Notes: generated by a model not told the origin, from the letters alone. DNA of 64,000 bases from Streptomyces tuirus (GCA_018195615.1 JAGTPG010000001.1:1364001-1428000), one strand, 5' to 3'. Shown: positions 48,672-58,744, numbered from the stretch's first letter. Numbers and translations: made by a program.

Positions 48672-48712
48672 TCAAGGCGTGTCGCCTGTCACCAACGTCC
48701 CGGGACAGCACA
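47645..48712 (-). mobile_element. IS481-family insertion sequence, 1,068 bp
   Basis: Both ends begin TGTGCTG and share an imperfect inverted repeat that includes GTTGGTGAC. The element is flanked by identical six-base target duplications GCTAGG (47639-47644 and 48713-48718). The CTAG core fits the NCTAGN target known for IS481. It holds one transposase. It inserted at the left boundary of a MITE-like element whose own flank is CTAG. Confidence 0.88.
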
Positions 48713-48713
48713 G

Positions 48714-48926
48714 CTAGGCCGCGTCTGACAATTCCCGTCGTCGCCCGGAGGGCGGCCTCGCGGCGTCAGGTGCGTGCTCTCGGCGTGCCGGGCGCAGACC
48801 CTCGTACTGGGCGTACTCGGGTCTGCGCCCGGTGCGGCGAGTGGGGGGCACCTCCCACGCCCTTGAGGCAGTGGGGGAGCGTGCATGGCGCCGCGAGGCA
48901 GACGGGAATTGTCAGACGCGGCCTAG
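48714..48926. mobile_element. MITE-like palindromic element flanked by CTAG
   Basis: The ends are exact inverted repeats of 26 bases (48714-48739 against 48901-48926) starting CTAGGCCGCGTCTGACAATT. Further inner arms match, including CCTCGCGGCG and a perfect CCGGGCGCAGACCC / GGGTCTGCGCCCGG stem at the centre. It encodes nothing. CTAG is present at both edges as a probable target duplication. It would fold into a long hairpin and could act as a terminator between the convergent genes it separates. The mobilising transposase is not in the window. Confidence 0.72.
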
Positions 48927-49393
48927 GGCCCGTCCGGTGGGGTGTCGCATCTGGTGGTGGGGACCTCGGCGACCGTGGGCGACGTGTGGTCCGGGGGCAG
49001 GGTGGCCTGGTAGCAGGCCGTTGTGCCGGTGCGCCGGTCGGGACTTCCGTAGGTCGCGTGGGTGGAGAAGGTCACGACCGTGGACGGGCCGCGCTCGGTG
49101 ACGGTGGCGGTTCCGATCGCGAGGCCGGCGGGGGTCGGCAGGGTGCGCAGCCGCTCCTGGGTGAGCGGGCCGGCGCGGTCGGCGGTGGCGAGGACGTCGG
49201 CGTAGCGCAGCGCGTCCTGCCGCATGTGGGCGTGGGCCTGGGCCCGGCTGGTGGTACCGGCGGGCGGCGGGTGCGGCCAGGACTCCATGACGCGGACGAG
49301 GACGACGACCGCGGCCACGACGAGGACCGTGCCGAAGACGGCCACGGTCTTGTAAATGATCCGCCGGGACGAGTGAACGGCACCGGGATTCAT
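48923..49393 (-). CDS. Small membrane-anchored protein of unknown function
   Basis: Protein of 156 residues with an N-terminal transmembrane helix (IIYKTVAVFGTVLVVAAVVVLVRVM) and an extracytoplasmic domain (HMRQDALRYADVLATADRAGPLTQERLRTLPT, TERGPSTVVTFSTHATYG, TACYQATLPPD). ATG 49393 chosen; no clear family. Two cysteines could form a disulfide. Its TAG stop shares the CTAG at the right edge of the MITE-like element. It lies downstream of the giant SGNH gene but behind a strong hairpin. Confidence 0.65.
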   Translation of the reverse strand: MNPGAVHSSRRIIYKTVAVFGTVLVVAAVVVLVRVMESWPHPPPAGTTSRAQAHAHMRQDALRYADVLATADRAGPLTQERLRTLPTPAGLAIGTATVTERGPSTVVTFSTHATYGSPDRRTGTTACYQATLPPDHTSPTVAEVPTTRCDTPPDGP

Positions 49394-49412
49394 TAGCGTT
49401 CCTGAGGGGAGG

Positions 49413-49444
49413 GGGGTGGGGGCCGCCACGGCGGCCCCCACCCC
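49413..49444 (-). terminator. Strong 15-bp hairpin terminator
   Basis: GGGGTGGGGGCCGCC (49413-49427) and its exact complement (49430-49444) lie six bases beyond the stop of the SGNH gene on the minus strand. Very GC-rich stem, effective loop of about four bases, no T-tract. It probably ends the operon that begins near 58460, or separates the next gene. Confidence 0.75.
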
Positions 49445-49450
49445 AGGGGT

Positions 49451-52400
49451 TCAGTACTTCGCCGCCGCCATGGCGTTCTGGAAGGCGAGGGCGTAGCGGG
49501 AGGTTCCGGTGTCGGTGGGGTGGTAGCTCTCCATGCCGGGGCAGATCGGGTTGCCGGGGCAGGAGAAGTCGGCCGGGTTGTCGTCCGCGGGTCCGGCCAC
49601 CAGGTCGTTGATGCCGGACGGGGAGTCACACATGCGGTAGCCGGAGAACTCGCTGTCGGGTGAGTGGAACGTCACGGGGACACCGGCCGCCTTCGCCTGG
49701 TCCGCGGCTGCCTGCTCCTTGTCCCGCATGTCGTCCGCCCACACGTTCAGCTGCGCCTGGGCCCCCGCCGTCATCACGCTCACACAGGTGGGGCTGCCGG
49801 TGTCGAACAGCTCCGGGTACCCGAGCAGGATGATCTTCGCGTTGGGGGCCTTGGCGTGGATGTCCTGGAGGAGCGGCGGGATCTTGCCGGTGGCGTAGGT
49901 CAGGTTCTGCTGCACCGTCGAGTCGGACGGGCAGCCCTGGGTGAGATCGCCGCAGGCGCCCACGGTGCCGCCGAAGTCGGCGTCGTTGCCTCCGATGGTC
50001 AGCGCGACGAGCGTGGTGTCGGAGTTGAGGAACCCGGAGTCCAGCTGGGACACCTCGCCGTACTGGCCGAGCGTGCCGGGACCACCGTTGCCGTTCGTGT
50101 CGAGGGAGGTGTCGGCGTCGTAGGAGAAGGCCCCGCTGCAGGCCACGGAGTGGAAGTCGAGGGAGGTGTCGAGGGCGTCCGCGCGCGACCCGATGGATGT
50201 GCTGGTGCCGGGCAGGTCGGCCTTGCGGGCCCAGGAGTTGGCGCTGCGCAGGCAGGCGTTCCAGTTGTGCCCGGGTGACGACTGGGTGGCGATGGAGGCG
50301 TAGGGGCCGGTGGCGGTGCCGTAGTCGTAGGATCCCGCTCCGGTGCCGGAGGAGTAGGAGTCGCCCATCTGGACGACGATGTCCTTGGGTTTGGCCGGGA
50401 GGGGCTGGAAGGCGACGCTGTCCCAGGCGATGTCCTCGTCGGCCGTGCCGTCGGGTGTGAAGTTGCTGAGTGAGACGCCCTGGTAGGCGCTGGAGGACGG
50501 GGAGAAGTCGAACACGCCGAGGCTGACCCAGGAGTTGGCCTCCTTGTGGACGTTCAGGATGCGGTTCTGGGCGGCCCCGGCGCCCGGGTGCACGGTGTAG
50601 ACGGCGTCCTGCGTCTGGGATCCGGTGTCCGGCAGGTGGACCAGGACGCGGGTCCAGCCGTCGAGTTGACGACCCAGCTTCCAGGTGCCCGTGATCGCCA
50701 TGACGCCGGATACGTCGGGGGGCTGGGAGAGGTCGTAGCTGTACTGGTTGTTCGCGCCGGTGTCCAGGTTCCGGGTGTGGGCGTACCAGAAGTGGTCGCC
50801 GAAGCCGCCGCCGATCTGGTGCAGATCGCCCTTGGCCTCGTAGTGGTTCTGGGAGTCGGCCTGGAAGGGGCTGAAGGTGAAGGAGCCCGAGTCGGTCCAG
50901 GCGGATTTCGAGCAGCCGTCGGTCATCGCGGGCACCGACGTCGGTACGTCGTCCACGACCAGGGCACCGGACGGCACCGAGTTGTCGCACATGTGCCCCG
51001 AGCCGTTGTTGCCGTTGCCGAGTTCGGCTCTGAGGGTCTTGTAGGTCAGGTACTCGTGGCCGCAACTGCTGTCGCAGGCGACCTTCCAGGTGGTCTGCGG
51101 GGCGTGGTACCAGTGCGGCGGGTCGCAGCTGGGGCCGAGGTGGTCCACCTCGCAGCGCGGCGGGGCGGCCGGGTCACAGTCGTTGACGTCCGGGGAGCAG
51201 AAGGTGTCGAGGTCCGGCTTCACGGAGGAGCGGTCGGGGTCGGAGTCCCACCAGGCCGGTGAGTAACCGGCGGTGTTGCTGTTGTTCGCGGTGCCGTCGT
51301 CGGCGTAGGCGCGGCCGGTGTCGATGGGCCAGGCGCCCCAGCCGAGCACCTTCTCCTCGTACGGCCAGTCCTGCGGGTGGCCGGCGTCGGCGTAGGTGTT
51401 CTGGTCGAGGAAGGCGTGCCGGTCGGGCGGATAGAGCGGGTTGGACGGGTTGTTCAGCCAGCCCAGGCCCCAGGGCGCGGACGGGTCCGCCGGGACGTAG
51501 TAGTTGAGCCCGGAGTTGTAGTCCCACAGGGCGGCGAACCAGTTCTCCAGGCCCGCGGGGTCATCGGTGTTGAGCTTGATGCCGCCGGGGCTGACGGCGG
51601 TGTCGTGCAGTTCGTTCCACTTCTTCTCGAGCGTCTGCGCGGCGACCGCGATGTTGGAGGTGTAGTCGAGCGCGATGGCCTTCTGCTGGGCGGCCGGGAG
51701 TTCGTCGACGTCGCCGGTCTTCATGCCGTCGGTCTGCTGGCCGATGCCGTAGCCGCAGTCGGCCTTGGACCAGTCGATCAGCCAGTGGTCCTCGGGGGTC
51801 GCCGGGTCGTTGGGGTGGCCGTAGAAGCCGTTGGTGCTGGCGAGGGTGGAGCTGGTCTGGCCGGGCAGGGCACCGCCCTCGGCCTGCCAGAGGTTGGACT
51901 CCTGGGCGAGCACGCCGAGCAGGACCTGGGCGGGGATGCGCCCGCCCGAGGTGCCGGTGAGGCCGGGCAGCGGGAACATGCCCTGCGGGTTCACCGTGCC
52001 GAGTCCGTCGGCCGTGCGCCAGCCGCCCTGCCGGACGTAGGTGCTGGTCAGGTCACCGCGGACGGCCATGTCGGCGGCCCACTCGACCTGGTTGGGCGTC
52101 GGCTGGTAGGCCTGCTGCGCCGGGTCGTTGCGGGGCTGGGAGCAGGTGCGGTCGGTGTCGATGGTGGAGTCGGGGTCGCCGGCCGTCGCCGCGGTCGTCG
52201 TCGCGGCCGTCATCGTCGTGGCGGCCATCGTCGCGGCGGAGTGTGCGGCCGGTTTCGCCTCGGTGGTGGTGCGGGAGGAGGCGGTGAGGGCGGGCGAGGC
52301 TTTTCGGCCCGTGGACTTGGGGTGACGGGCGCCGCGCCGACGGTGAAGGCGACCTTCTTCCCGGTCGCGGGTATCTCCGTCTTGATCTGCAGCGGCGCGG

Positions 52401-53487
52401 GGGTGTTCCACGCGGTCGCCGCCAGCGGGTTGCTGACGTGGCTGCGCAGACTCGCGGACACGGCCTGGTCCACGGCGAGCGCACCGGTGGAGGACACCGT
52501 GGCGTGGGCCGCCGCCGTCAGCCGCCGCACGGCGGACGGCAGGTGTGTGGTGGTGGGCTTGCCGGTGACGAAGACCCGCCCGGAGGTTCCGGCGGCGAGG
52601 CCGAGCGAGCCCGCGGTGCCCTCGGCGATGGTGGTGGTCCTGCCACCGGCGCTGCGGTGGGCGCGGGCCTTGCCGCCGGAACCGTCCAGGAAGTCGACGC
52701 CGCCGCCGCTGTCGGCCCGCAGGTCGTAGGCGGGGCCGGAGCTGGTGGCGAGTTGGGTGGCGTGGTTCTTCCGGTCGAAGCGGATCAGCCGTCCGGCCGC
52801 CGCGCCGACGATGGTGTCGCCGGTGGGGATCGCCGAGGTGACGCGGACGTTCGCGGTCTGCCGGTGGGTGACGGCACCGGTGACGGTGTTCACCGTAAGC
52901 AGCCGCGTCCGGTCGTCGCGGTCGTCACCGACCTGGGTGAGCACGGCTGTCTCCCCGGTGCCGCAGCCCGGGTCGAAGTACGCCAGCGTCACCGTGTCGG
53001 CGAGCTTGGTCACCTTGCCGCTGGTCAGGTCGACGACGGCCGCGAAGCCGCCGCGCTCCATCAGCTGCGGCTCGTTGGTGAAGTCCCTGGGGGCGTAGAC
53101 CACGACGGCACGTTTCCCGGAGCCGGTGACGCACGCGTTGCCGATCCACAGGTCGGTGCCGAAGCCGGGCTCGGAGAGGGTGGCGACCGTGCGCCACTGG
53201 TAGGCGTCGCGGCTCTTCGCGGTGAGCACGTGCAGTCCGGATCCGTCGCCGGCCACGGTGACGGCGGTGTCCGCCGAGTTCTTCCAGGTCTTCGGCAGGA
53301 CGGTGCCCGGGGACAGCACCTTGGAGGACTGGTCCTGCCGTGGCTTCGGGTCCGGCGTCGAGGAGGCGGTGGTCTTCCGCGCGGCGGGCGGGGCGGCCCA
53401 GGCCGGCCCGGTCTGGGTGAGGCCGGTGACCGCCAGTGCGGCGGCCATCAGCAGGACGGGGGTACGGGGTCTGTGTCTGAGCCTCAA
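49451..53487 (-). CDS. Giant secreted SGNH hydrolase with transglycosylase-like and golvesin-like modules
   Basis: Secreted protein of about 1,345 residues. TTG 53487 with GGAG upstream leads a signal (VLLMAAALAVTGLTQTGPAWA). Modules in order: beta-propeller-like N-terminal third; Ala/Thr linker; SLT-like segment with a candidate catalytic Glu in LLGVLAQESNLWQ and GYGIGQQTDGM; golvesin-like beta-sandwich (GTWKLGRQLDGWTRVLVHLP, NSWVSLGVFDFSPSS); C-terminal SGNH esterase with GDSYSSG, GGNDADF and SYHPTD providing Ser, Asn and Asp/His. The frame breaks at the G-run 52319-52322; one base gives VTPKSTGRKASPAL. It follows the MacB-type permease by 55 bases. Confidence 0.8.
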
Positions 53488-53542
53488 GGCTTCTCCAAGG
53501 TCCGGAAGACAGCGTCGGTGGCGGAGGTTCGATGACGGGGCC

Positions 53543-54783
53543 TCAGCGGCGGAGCGCCGTGAGGGGCTCGGTCCGGGCGGCCCGCAGCGCGGGGTACAGC
53601 CCGGCGAGCAGACCGGTGACGGTGCCGACGAGCGGGGCCGGCAGCACGGCGGCGGGCTGGAGCACCGCCGTCCAGTCGCGGGCCAGCGCGGTGCCCAGCA
53701 CGGTGCCGACGCCCAGGCAGGTGCCGATCAGCCCGCCGAGGGTGCCGAGCGTGGTGGACTCGGTCAGGAACTGCGCGGTGATGTGGCGTGGCCGTGCGCC
53801 CAGGGCCCGCCGCAGCCCGATCTCGGCCCGTCGCTCCAGGACGGCGACCAGGGTGGTGTTGGCGATGCCGAACGCCCCGACGACCAGGCAGATCACGGCC
53901 AGGACCAGGAACAGCCCGGACAGGTCGGTGTCGACCTGGTCGCGCAGGCCGTGCGGGTCGGGCGGTGGGGTCGCCTTCAGCAGGTCGGGGCGGTCCGGGC
54001 GCAGTGCCAAGGGTGCCTCGCTTGCGACCAGGCGGGCCGCGCCGGGGCGGGTCCGGATCAGTGCCTGGGCCGGTGCGTCGGTGGGCGCGCCGTACTCCCG
54101 CAGCGCGGTGGAGGTGGGGATGACGACGCCCAGCAGGGTCTGGGGCAGTCGTTTCGTGTCGGCGACGATGCCGACCACGCTGTACGCGACGCCGTCGACG
54201 AAGACGGCGGGGCTGCCGTCGAGCCGGCTGATGCCCAGCAGCCGGGCCGCCGAGAGGCCCAGCAGACAGACGCGTTCGCCCCGGGTCTGGTGGAAGGCGC
54301 CGTAGAGGGTGCCGGTGGCCAGGGTGGGCTGCATGGCGCGCAGGGCGCCGGGCGAGGCCGCGTACACGCCGATGCCGGACCCCTGGGAGCCCGCCCCGGT
54401 GCGGGTGACGTCCGGCCGGGGCGAGATCAACGGGTCGGACATCGGCACGGTCCACCAAAGGCCCCGGACACCACGCCGCCCAGCCGCCGCAGGCGGGCGT
54501 CGGTGTCGGCCGGGAAGCTGGTGGCGGGCGCGCTGCCGGGGTCCGCGTCCGCCACGGTGACGGTGGTCTCCTCCAACAGGCTGAAGGACTTGGTGATCTG
54601 CCCGGTCGCGGTGGAGGTGAGGCCCAGCACCGCGACGAACGCCCAGACGCCGAGGACGGTGCCCAGCATGGTCAGGGTCGACCGGCCCGGGCGCTGGACC
54701 AGGCCGGTCAGCGCCTCGCCGAGCAGGTCGCGGGCGTGCAGCCGGGTCGGGGCGGCGGCGACGGGGCGGGGACCGGCTCTCAC
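53543..54783 (-). CDS. MacB/FtsX-type ABC transporter permease
   Basis: Membrane subunit of about 413 residues: N-terminal helix ([26 protein letters not shown]), a MacB-type extracytoplasmic domain, then three C-terminal helices with the FtsX signature ([30 protein letters not shown]). GTG 54783 overlaps the ATPase stop as GTGA. The frame breaks at the C-run 54462-54465; one base gives [23 protein letters not shown]. MacB-type machines use mechanotransmission to drive lipoprotein or polypeptide export, or work on the envelope, rather than pumping across the membrane. Confidence 0.85.
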
Positions 54784-55534
54784 GCGGTGCCGCCCTTCCC
54801 GGTCGCCGGAGCATCGGTGTCCTGGTCGACTGCCAGGAGCCTGCCGTCGAGGATGGTGACGCGGCGCCGGGCGCGGGCGGCCACCGCCGGGTCGTGGGTG
54901 ATGACGACGACGGTGACGCCCGCCGCGTTGAGGCCCCGAGCAGGTCCATCACGGTGGCGGCCGTGGCGGAGTCGAGATTGCCGGTCGGCTCGTCGCACAG
55001 CAGCAGGTCCGGCTCGTTGACCAGGGCACGGGCGATGGCGACGCGCTGTCTCTCGCCGCCGGACAGGGTGGTGGGCAGGGCGTGCAGCCGGTGGCCGAGC
55101 CCGACCCGCTCCAGGGCGTCGGCGGCGGCGCGGTCACGGTCGGCGGCGCGGCCGGTGACGTAGAGCTGTGCCAGCGCGACGTTCTCCAGGGCCGTGCGGT
55201 ACGGCAGCAGGTGGAACTCCTGGAAGACGAAGCCGATGCGGCGCCCGCGCAGTGCCGTGCGCTCCCGCTCGGGCAGGTCCGCCACGTCCACCCCGGCCAG
55301 CGTGAAGGTGCCGGAGGTGGGCCGGTCCAGCAGCCCGAGCAGGTTCAGCAGGGTGGACTTCCCGGAGCCGGACGGCCCGACCACGGTCAGGTAGTCCCCG
55401 GCCTTCACCGTCAGGTCGGCCGACCGCAGGGCGTGCACGGGCGGGGACCCCGGATACGTCTTCGAACAGTCCGCCAGCCGCAGCACCACGGCCGGTTCGG
55501 CGGAGGCGGCGGGGGCCGCAGGGGCCGTCGTCAT
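54780..55534 (-). CDS. MacB/LolD-type ABC transporter ATPase
   Basis: Cytoplasmic ATPase of about 251 residues. Walker [11 protein letters not shown]-loop [16 protein letters not shown], signature [15 protein letters not shown], Walker [13 protein letters not shown] and H-loop ITHDP are all present. The frame breaks at the C-run 54934-54937; one base gives [22 protein letters not shown] 55534 overlaps the adaptor stop as ATGA and its own stop overlaps the permease start, so adaptor, ATPase and permease form one coupled complex. Confidence 0.9.
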
Positions 55535-56853
55535 GACCCGACCACGACCCGTGCGCCCGCGTCCAGCCCGGCACCGACCGGGGTGATCTGCACCAGGCCG
55601 TTCGCGGAGACGCCCGTCGTCACGCGCACGGTCCGCCGGCCGCCGGCGGCCGTGACCACGGTGACCGCCGTGTGGGCGTCCGCGCCGGCGGTCACCGCGG
55701 CCTCCGGGACGGCGAGCACCGCCTTCGCGGTCGCGGCGGCGGTCACCGTGATCCGTACGTCCTGGTCGGCGAAGGCGGAGCTCCAGGCCTTGACCGGTTT
55801 CACGGTCAGCGGCCGGTACGCCCCGCCGCCCGCCGCGTCACCGGAGTCCTGCGCCCCGTCGGAGCCGTCCTTGCCGTCGCCCGGGGTGACGAGGGCACCG
55901 ACCGACTCGACGGTGCCCCGCGCCTGCGCGCCGGTGGCCTCGGAGAGGACGGACACCGTCATCCCGGGGGTGACGAGTCCGGCCTGCGCCGGGTCGAGTT
56001 GCCCGGTGAGGGTCAGGCCGCCGCGGGCGAGGGTGACGACGGGTCCCTTGACCGGGTCGCCGACGTGGACCGGGACGGACACCACCCGGGCGGGCAGCGA
56101 CGGCACGAAGAGCACCTCCGACGCCGGCACCATGGCGTGCTCGACGGTGGTGCCCCGGTCCGTCGGCGTGGCTCCGGCATCGGACGCCGCCGAGGACGAT
56201 CCGGCCGGTGAGCTCCCGTCCGGCGCGGGCGTCCCGGCCGGCCCGGCTTCGGCCCGCCCGCCACCGGTGTCCGCCGTGCTGTCGTCGTGCGACACGGGGA
56301 CGGGGTAGCCGAGGTGCCGGTAGAGGGCGCGCACCGCCTGCTCGGTGCCGGGCCCGAAGACGCCCCGGGCGTCGCGGCCGGTGCCGTAGCCGAGCGACGT
56401 CAGCGCCTTCTGCAACCGGCCGACGTCTCCGCCCTGTTCGCCGAAGACCAGGTCGCGGTAGGCCGGCACCGCTCCGGGCAGCGCGAACACCGGCCGCCCG
56501 GAGTACTCCACCAGCGCCTTGGCCGCCCCGACATGGCGGCCCGCGCGGGTGAACACCCCGGTGACGACCAGCTGAGCGGGGCGGGAGGGAGCCTCGGTGC
56601 CGGCCACGGAGGACGGCTCGGCGGCGACCGTCCGCCCGTTGGCGAAGGTGCCGCGGAGCACCACGGTGGAGCGCAGTACCTGCCGCACCACCGGTGCGGT
56701 GATCACGCTCGGCGGTGGCGGGCGGGTGTCCGCGGCGGCCTGCGAGGGCGACCGCACCAGTCCCGCCGCGGCGAGCCCGCCGACGGAGAGGAGCCCGGCG
56801 GCGGCCGCGGCTCCCATGACGGTCCGCCGTCGCCGGGCTGTACGCGATCCCAT
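55531..56853 (-). CDS. HlyD-like adaptor with peptidoglycan-binding domain
   Basis: Membrane-anchored extracytoplasmic protein of 440 residues. A signal anchor (MGAAAAAGLLSVGGLAAAGLV) is followed by a beta-barrel/lipoyl-like region, an inserted PG_binding_1 domain (GEQGGDVGRLQKALTSLGYGTGRDARGVFGPGTEQAVRALYRHLG, about residues 155-200) and C-terminal adaptor strands (VSVPVHVGDPVKGPVVTLARGGLTLTG, VVTAAGGRRTVRVTTGVSANGLVQI). ATG 56853 fits the signal; the open frame extends further upstream. Actinobacterial MacAB-like clusters use such a fusion to link the transporter to the cell wall. Confidence 0.85.
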   Translation of the reverse strand: MGSRTARRRRTVMGAAAAAGLLSVGGLAAAGLVRSPSQAAADTRPPPPSVITAPVVRQVLRSTVVLRGTFANGRTVAAEPSSVAGTEAPSRPAQLVVTGVFTRAGRHVGAAKALVEYSGRPVFALPGAVPAYRDLVFGEQGGDVGRLQKALTSLGYGTGRDARGVFGPGTEQAVRALYRHLGYPVPVSHDDSTADTGGGRAEAGPAGTPAPDGSSPAGSSSAASDAGATPTDRGTTVEHAMVPASEVLFVPSLPARVVSVPVHVGDPVKGPVVTLARGGLTLTGQLDPAQAGLVTPGMTVSVLSEATGAQARGTVESVGALVTPGDGKDGSDGAQDSGDAAGGGAYRPLTVKPVKAWSSAFADQDVRITVTAAATAKAVLAVPEAAVTAGADAHTAVTVVTAAGGRRTVRVTTGVSANGLVQITPVGAGLDAGARVVVGS

Positions 56854-56931
56854 GGCAGCAGGAATTCCTTTCGCCGGAAATTCTGCGTTCCGTAAACAGG
56901 TGACAAAGCGATCCAAAAACGCGTGCCCGGT

Positions 56932-57885
56932 TTACGGATTACGACCCAGTACCGCCGTCGCGGCTTTGACTTCCGCCGCGATCCGGTCTTTCAACTGGCC
57001 GAGTGGCAATTGGTTCTGTTCGATCTGCTGCCGCTGGATCGCGGACTCGACGGTGTACCAGGTCTTGACGAGCCCGGTCCGGCGTTTGCAGTCGATGTCG
57101 GTCAGGGCCGTGGTGATGTCCGCCTGGGAGGCCTGCCCGTGGTGGGTGTCGGGGGTGAGGTTCGCGGCGTCGAGCGGGCTGTCGACGGTGTAGCCCTTGG
57201 CCTTCATGCAGCGCGACCAGGTGCCGACGACGGCCAGGACGCGGGGGTCGCTCTGCGATCTGCGCAGGCTCTCGTAGTCGAGCCTGCTGGCGAGCGACTC
57301 GTCGATGCGTGGCCCCACCTCGCGGATCGCCTCGCCGAGGCAGCCGTTGTGGGGGACGCGCTTGCCGTCGATCCGCTCCGGGGCCTTCTTCGCCCCCGGG
57401 GCGACGGCCAGCCGCCCGGTGAGGACGGCCGTCTCGGCGGAGGTGAGCCTCGGTGCCGGTGGTGGGGTGCGGTCCGAGTCGCCGAGGAAGTAGCCGTACT
57501 TGGCGGCCAGGTCCCGGTCGGTGATGCCGTAGCGGCGCGTCATGTTGGCGTCGTCGCTGCTGGGCGGCGGGGTCAGGCCGCGGGCCGGTGGGGTGTAGGT
57601 GTAGCCGTACCGTTTCATGCACTGTGCGGCGAGCCGGTCGACCGCCTGCTGGATGACCACGGTGTCCGCGTAGGGCTCCATGTAGGCCTCCAGGGGCAGG
57701 ACCAGGCCCTTGGCGAGCCCCGAGCGGGGGGTCGCCGCGGGCCAGGCGGGGGTGCCGGTCCGCGCGGGACGGGCACCTCCCGCCGCGGTCGTGCCGGTCC
57801 CGCCGAGCGGGGAACATCCGGCCAGGGCGAGCAGCGCGCCCGCCGCCACGGCCACCAGGGGCCGTGCGGCCCTCGACCTGCGCAT
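56932..57885 (-). CDS. Lipoprotein of unknown function in transporter operon
   Basis: Lipoprotein of 317 residues: signal RPLVAVAAGALLALAGC with a lipobox ending at Cys 23. The mature part is helical, with conserved-looking Cys-Met pairs (AAQCMKRYGYTYTPP, HNGCLGEAIREVG, WSRCMKAKGYTV, DIDCKRRTGLVKTW) typical of a lipoprotein family found beside MacB-type ABC transporters in Streptomyces. Four cysteines could form two disulfides. It sits between the secreted I36-like gene and the adaptor, so it may be an accessory or substrate of the transporter. Confidence 0.75.
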   Translation of the reverse strand: MRRSRAARPLVAVAAGALLALAGCSPLGGTGTTAAGGARPARTGTPAWPAATPRSGLAKGLVLPLEAYMEPYADTVVIQQAVDRLAAQCMKRYGYTYTPPARGLTPPPSSDDANMTRRYGITDRDLAAKYGYFLGDSDRTPPPAPRLTSAETAVLTGRLAVAPGAKKAPERIDGKRVPHNGCLGEAIREVGPRIDESLASRLDYESLRRSQSDPRVLAVVGTWSRCMKAKGYTVDSPLDAANLTPDTHHGQASQADITTALTDIDCKRRTGLVKTWYTVESAIQRQQIEQNQLPLGQLKDRIAAEVKAATAVLGRNP

Positions 57886-57926
57886 CGTCTCTCCCTGTCG
57901 CGACAGTCGACTGGTCACGAACGCCG

Positions 57927-58460
57927 TCAGGACCAGTGCTCGGAGGCGTCCTCGTTCTTCAGCGTGGAGTCGAAGTTGAAGTCGCCGTCGCAGTACTGGT
58001 CGGAGCCGAAGTACTGGGAGTGGCCGGTGTACCCGGAGTTGTAGTAGATGCGGTAGCTGTTCACGCCGCACGGGTCGGCGGAGGCCGCGTTGTTCTTGAT
58101 CTTCTGTCCGGCGCCCGGCCGGTCGCCGGCGGTGCTGAAGACGAAGACGTAGACGCCGTTGCCGTCCAGGCCGGCCGAGAAGTCGTAGATGTCCCCGTAC
58201 ATGGCGGCGATCGCGCCCGGAGCCGGCAGGACGCCGCTCTCGGGCGAGGAGTTGTAGTTGATGAAGAGGTCGGCCTCGCAGTCGGGGTCGAAGCCCCTGG
58301 AGTCACGGGAGATGCAGGGCGAGGAGGAGTAGATCGGCGTGACCGCGTGGGCCTGGCCTCCGGTGGCGAACGTGGTGGCGGCCGCACAGGAGACGACCGC
58401 GAGAGCGATCGCCGCCGCCCGTCTGTCGACCTTGCGAACCGCGGTAAGAGCACTGGCCAT
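57927..58460 (-). CDS. Small secreted I36/crystallin-like protein
   Basis: Secreted protein of 177 residues with a Sec signal (AIALAVVSCAAATTFATGGQAHA). The C-terminal SYRIYYNSGYTGHSQYFGS and LKNEDASEHW resemble the peptidase-inhibitor I36 / beta-gamma-crystallin-like secreted proteins of Streptomyces, whose domains end with NENAS-like segments. Four to six cysteines could form disulfides. First gene of the adaptor-ABC-SGNH set, 41 bases before the lipoprotein gene, it is a candidate exported or wall-acting product; family assignment is tentative. Confidence 0.65.
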   Translation of the reverse strand: MASALTAVRKVDRRAAAIALAVVSCAAATTFATGGQAHAVTPIYSSSPCISRDSRGFDPDCEADLFINYNSSPESGVLPAPGAIAAMYGDIYDFSAGLDGNGVYVFVFSTAGDRPGAGQKIKNNAASADPCGVNSYRIYYNSGYTGHSQYFGSDQYCDGDFNFDSTLKNEDASEHWS

Positions 58461-58744
58461 GATGACACTTCTTCCAATTCATCCGAATGCCCGAGGGCAG
58501 GGGTGGAATGGGGCGTGTGGGGGAGGCCGTGCAATTGCTTTTCGAGCGGCCCGAGATTCGCATGATCACGACACGCCGGTCAAGATTCTTCCGGGGTCGC
58601 GGTCCAGTCTTGATCCCGTCTTTAGCATTTACGGCCGAGGGCTTTTACCATCGCGCGGCCGGGGCCCTCCAGGCGCCGGGTCCGGCCGCCCCGGGCGGGC
58701 CTGACGTTCGACAGGCCGTCACACCGGATGATTTCCTGACCCTC

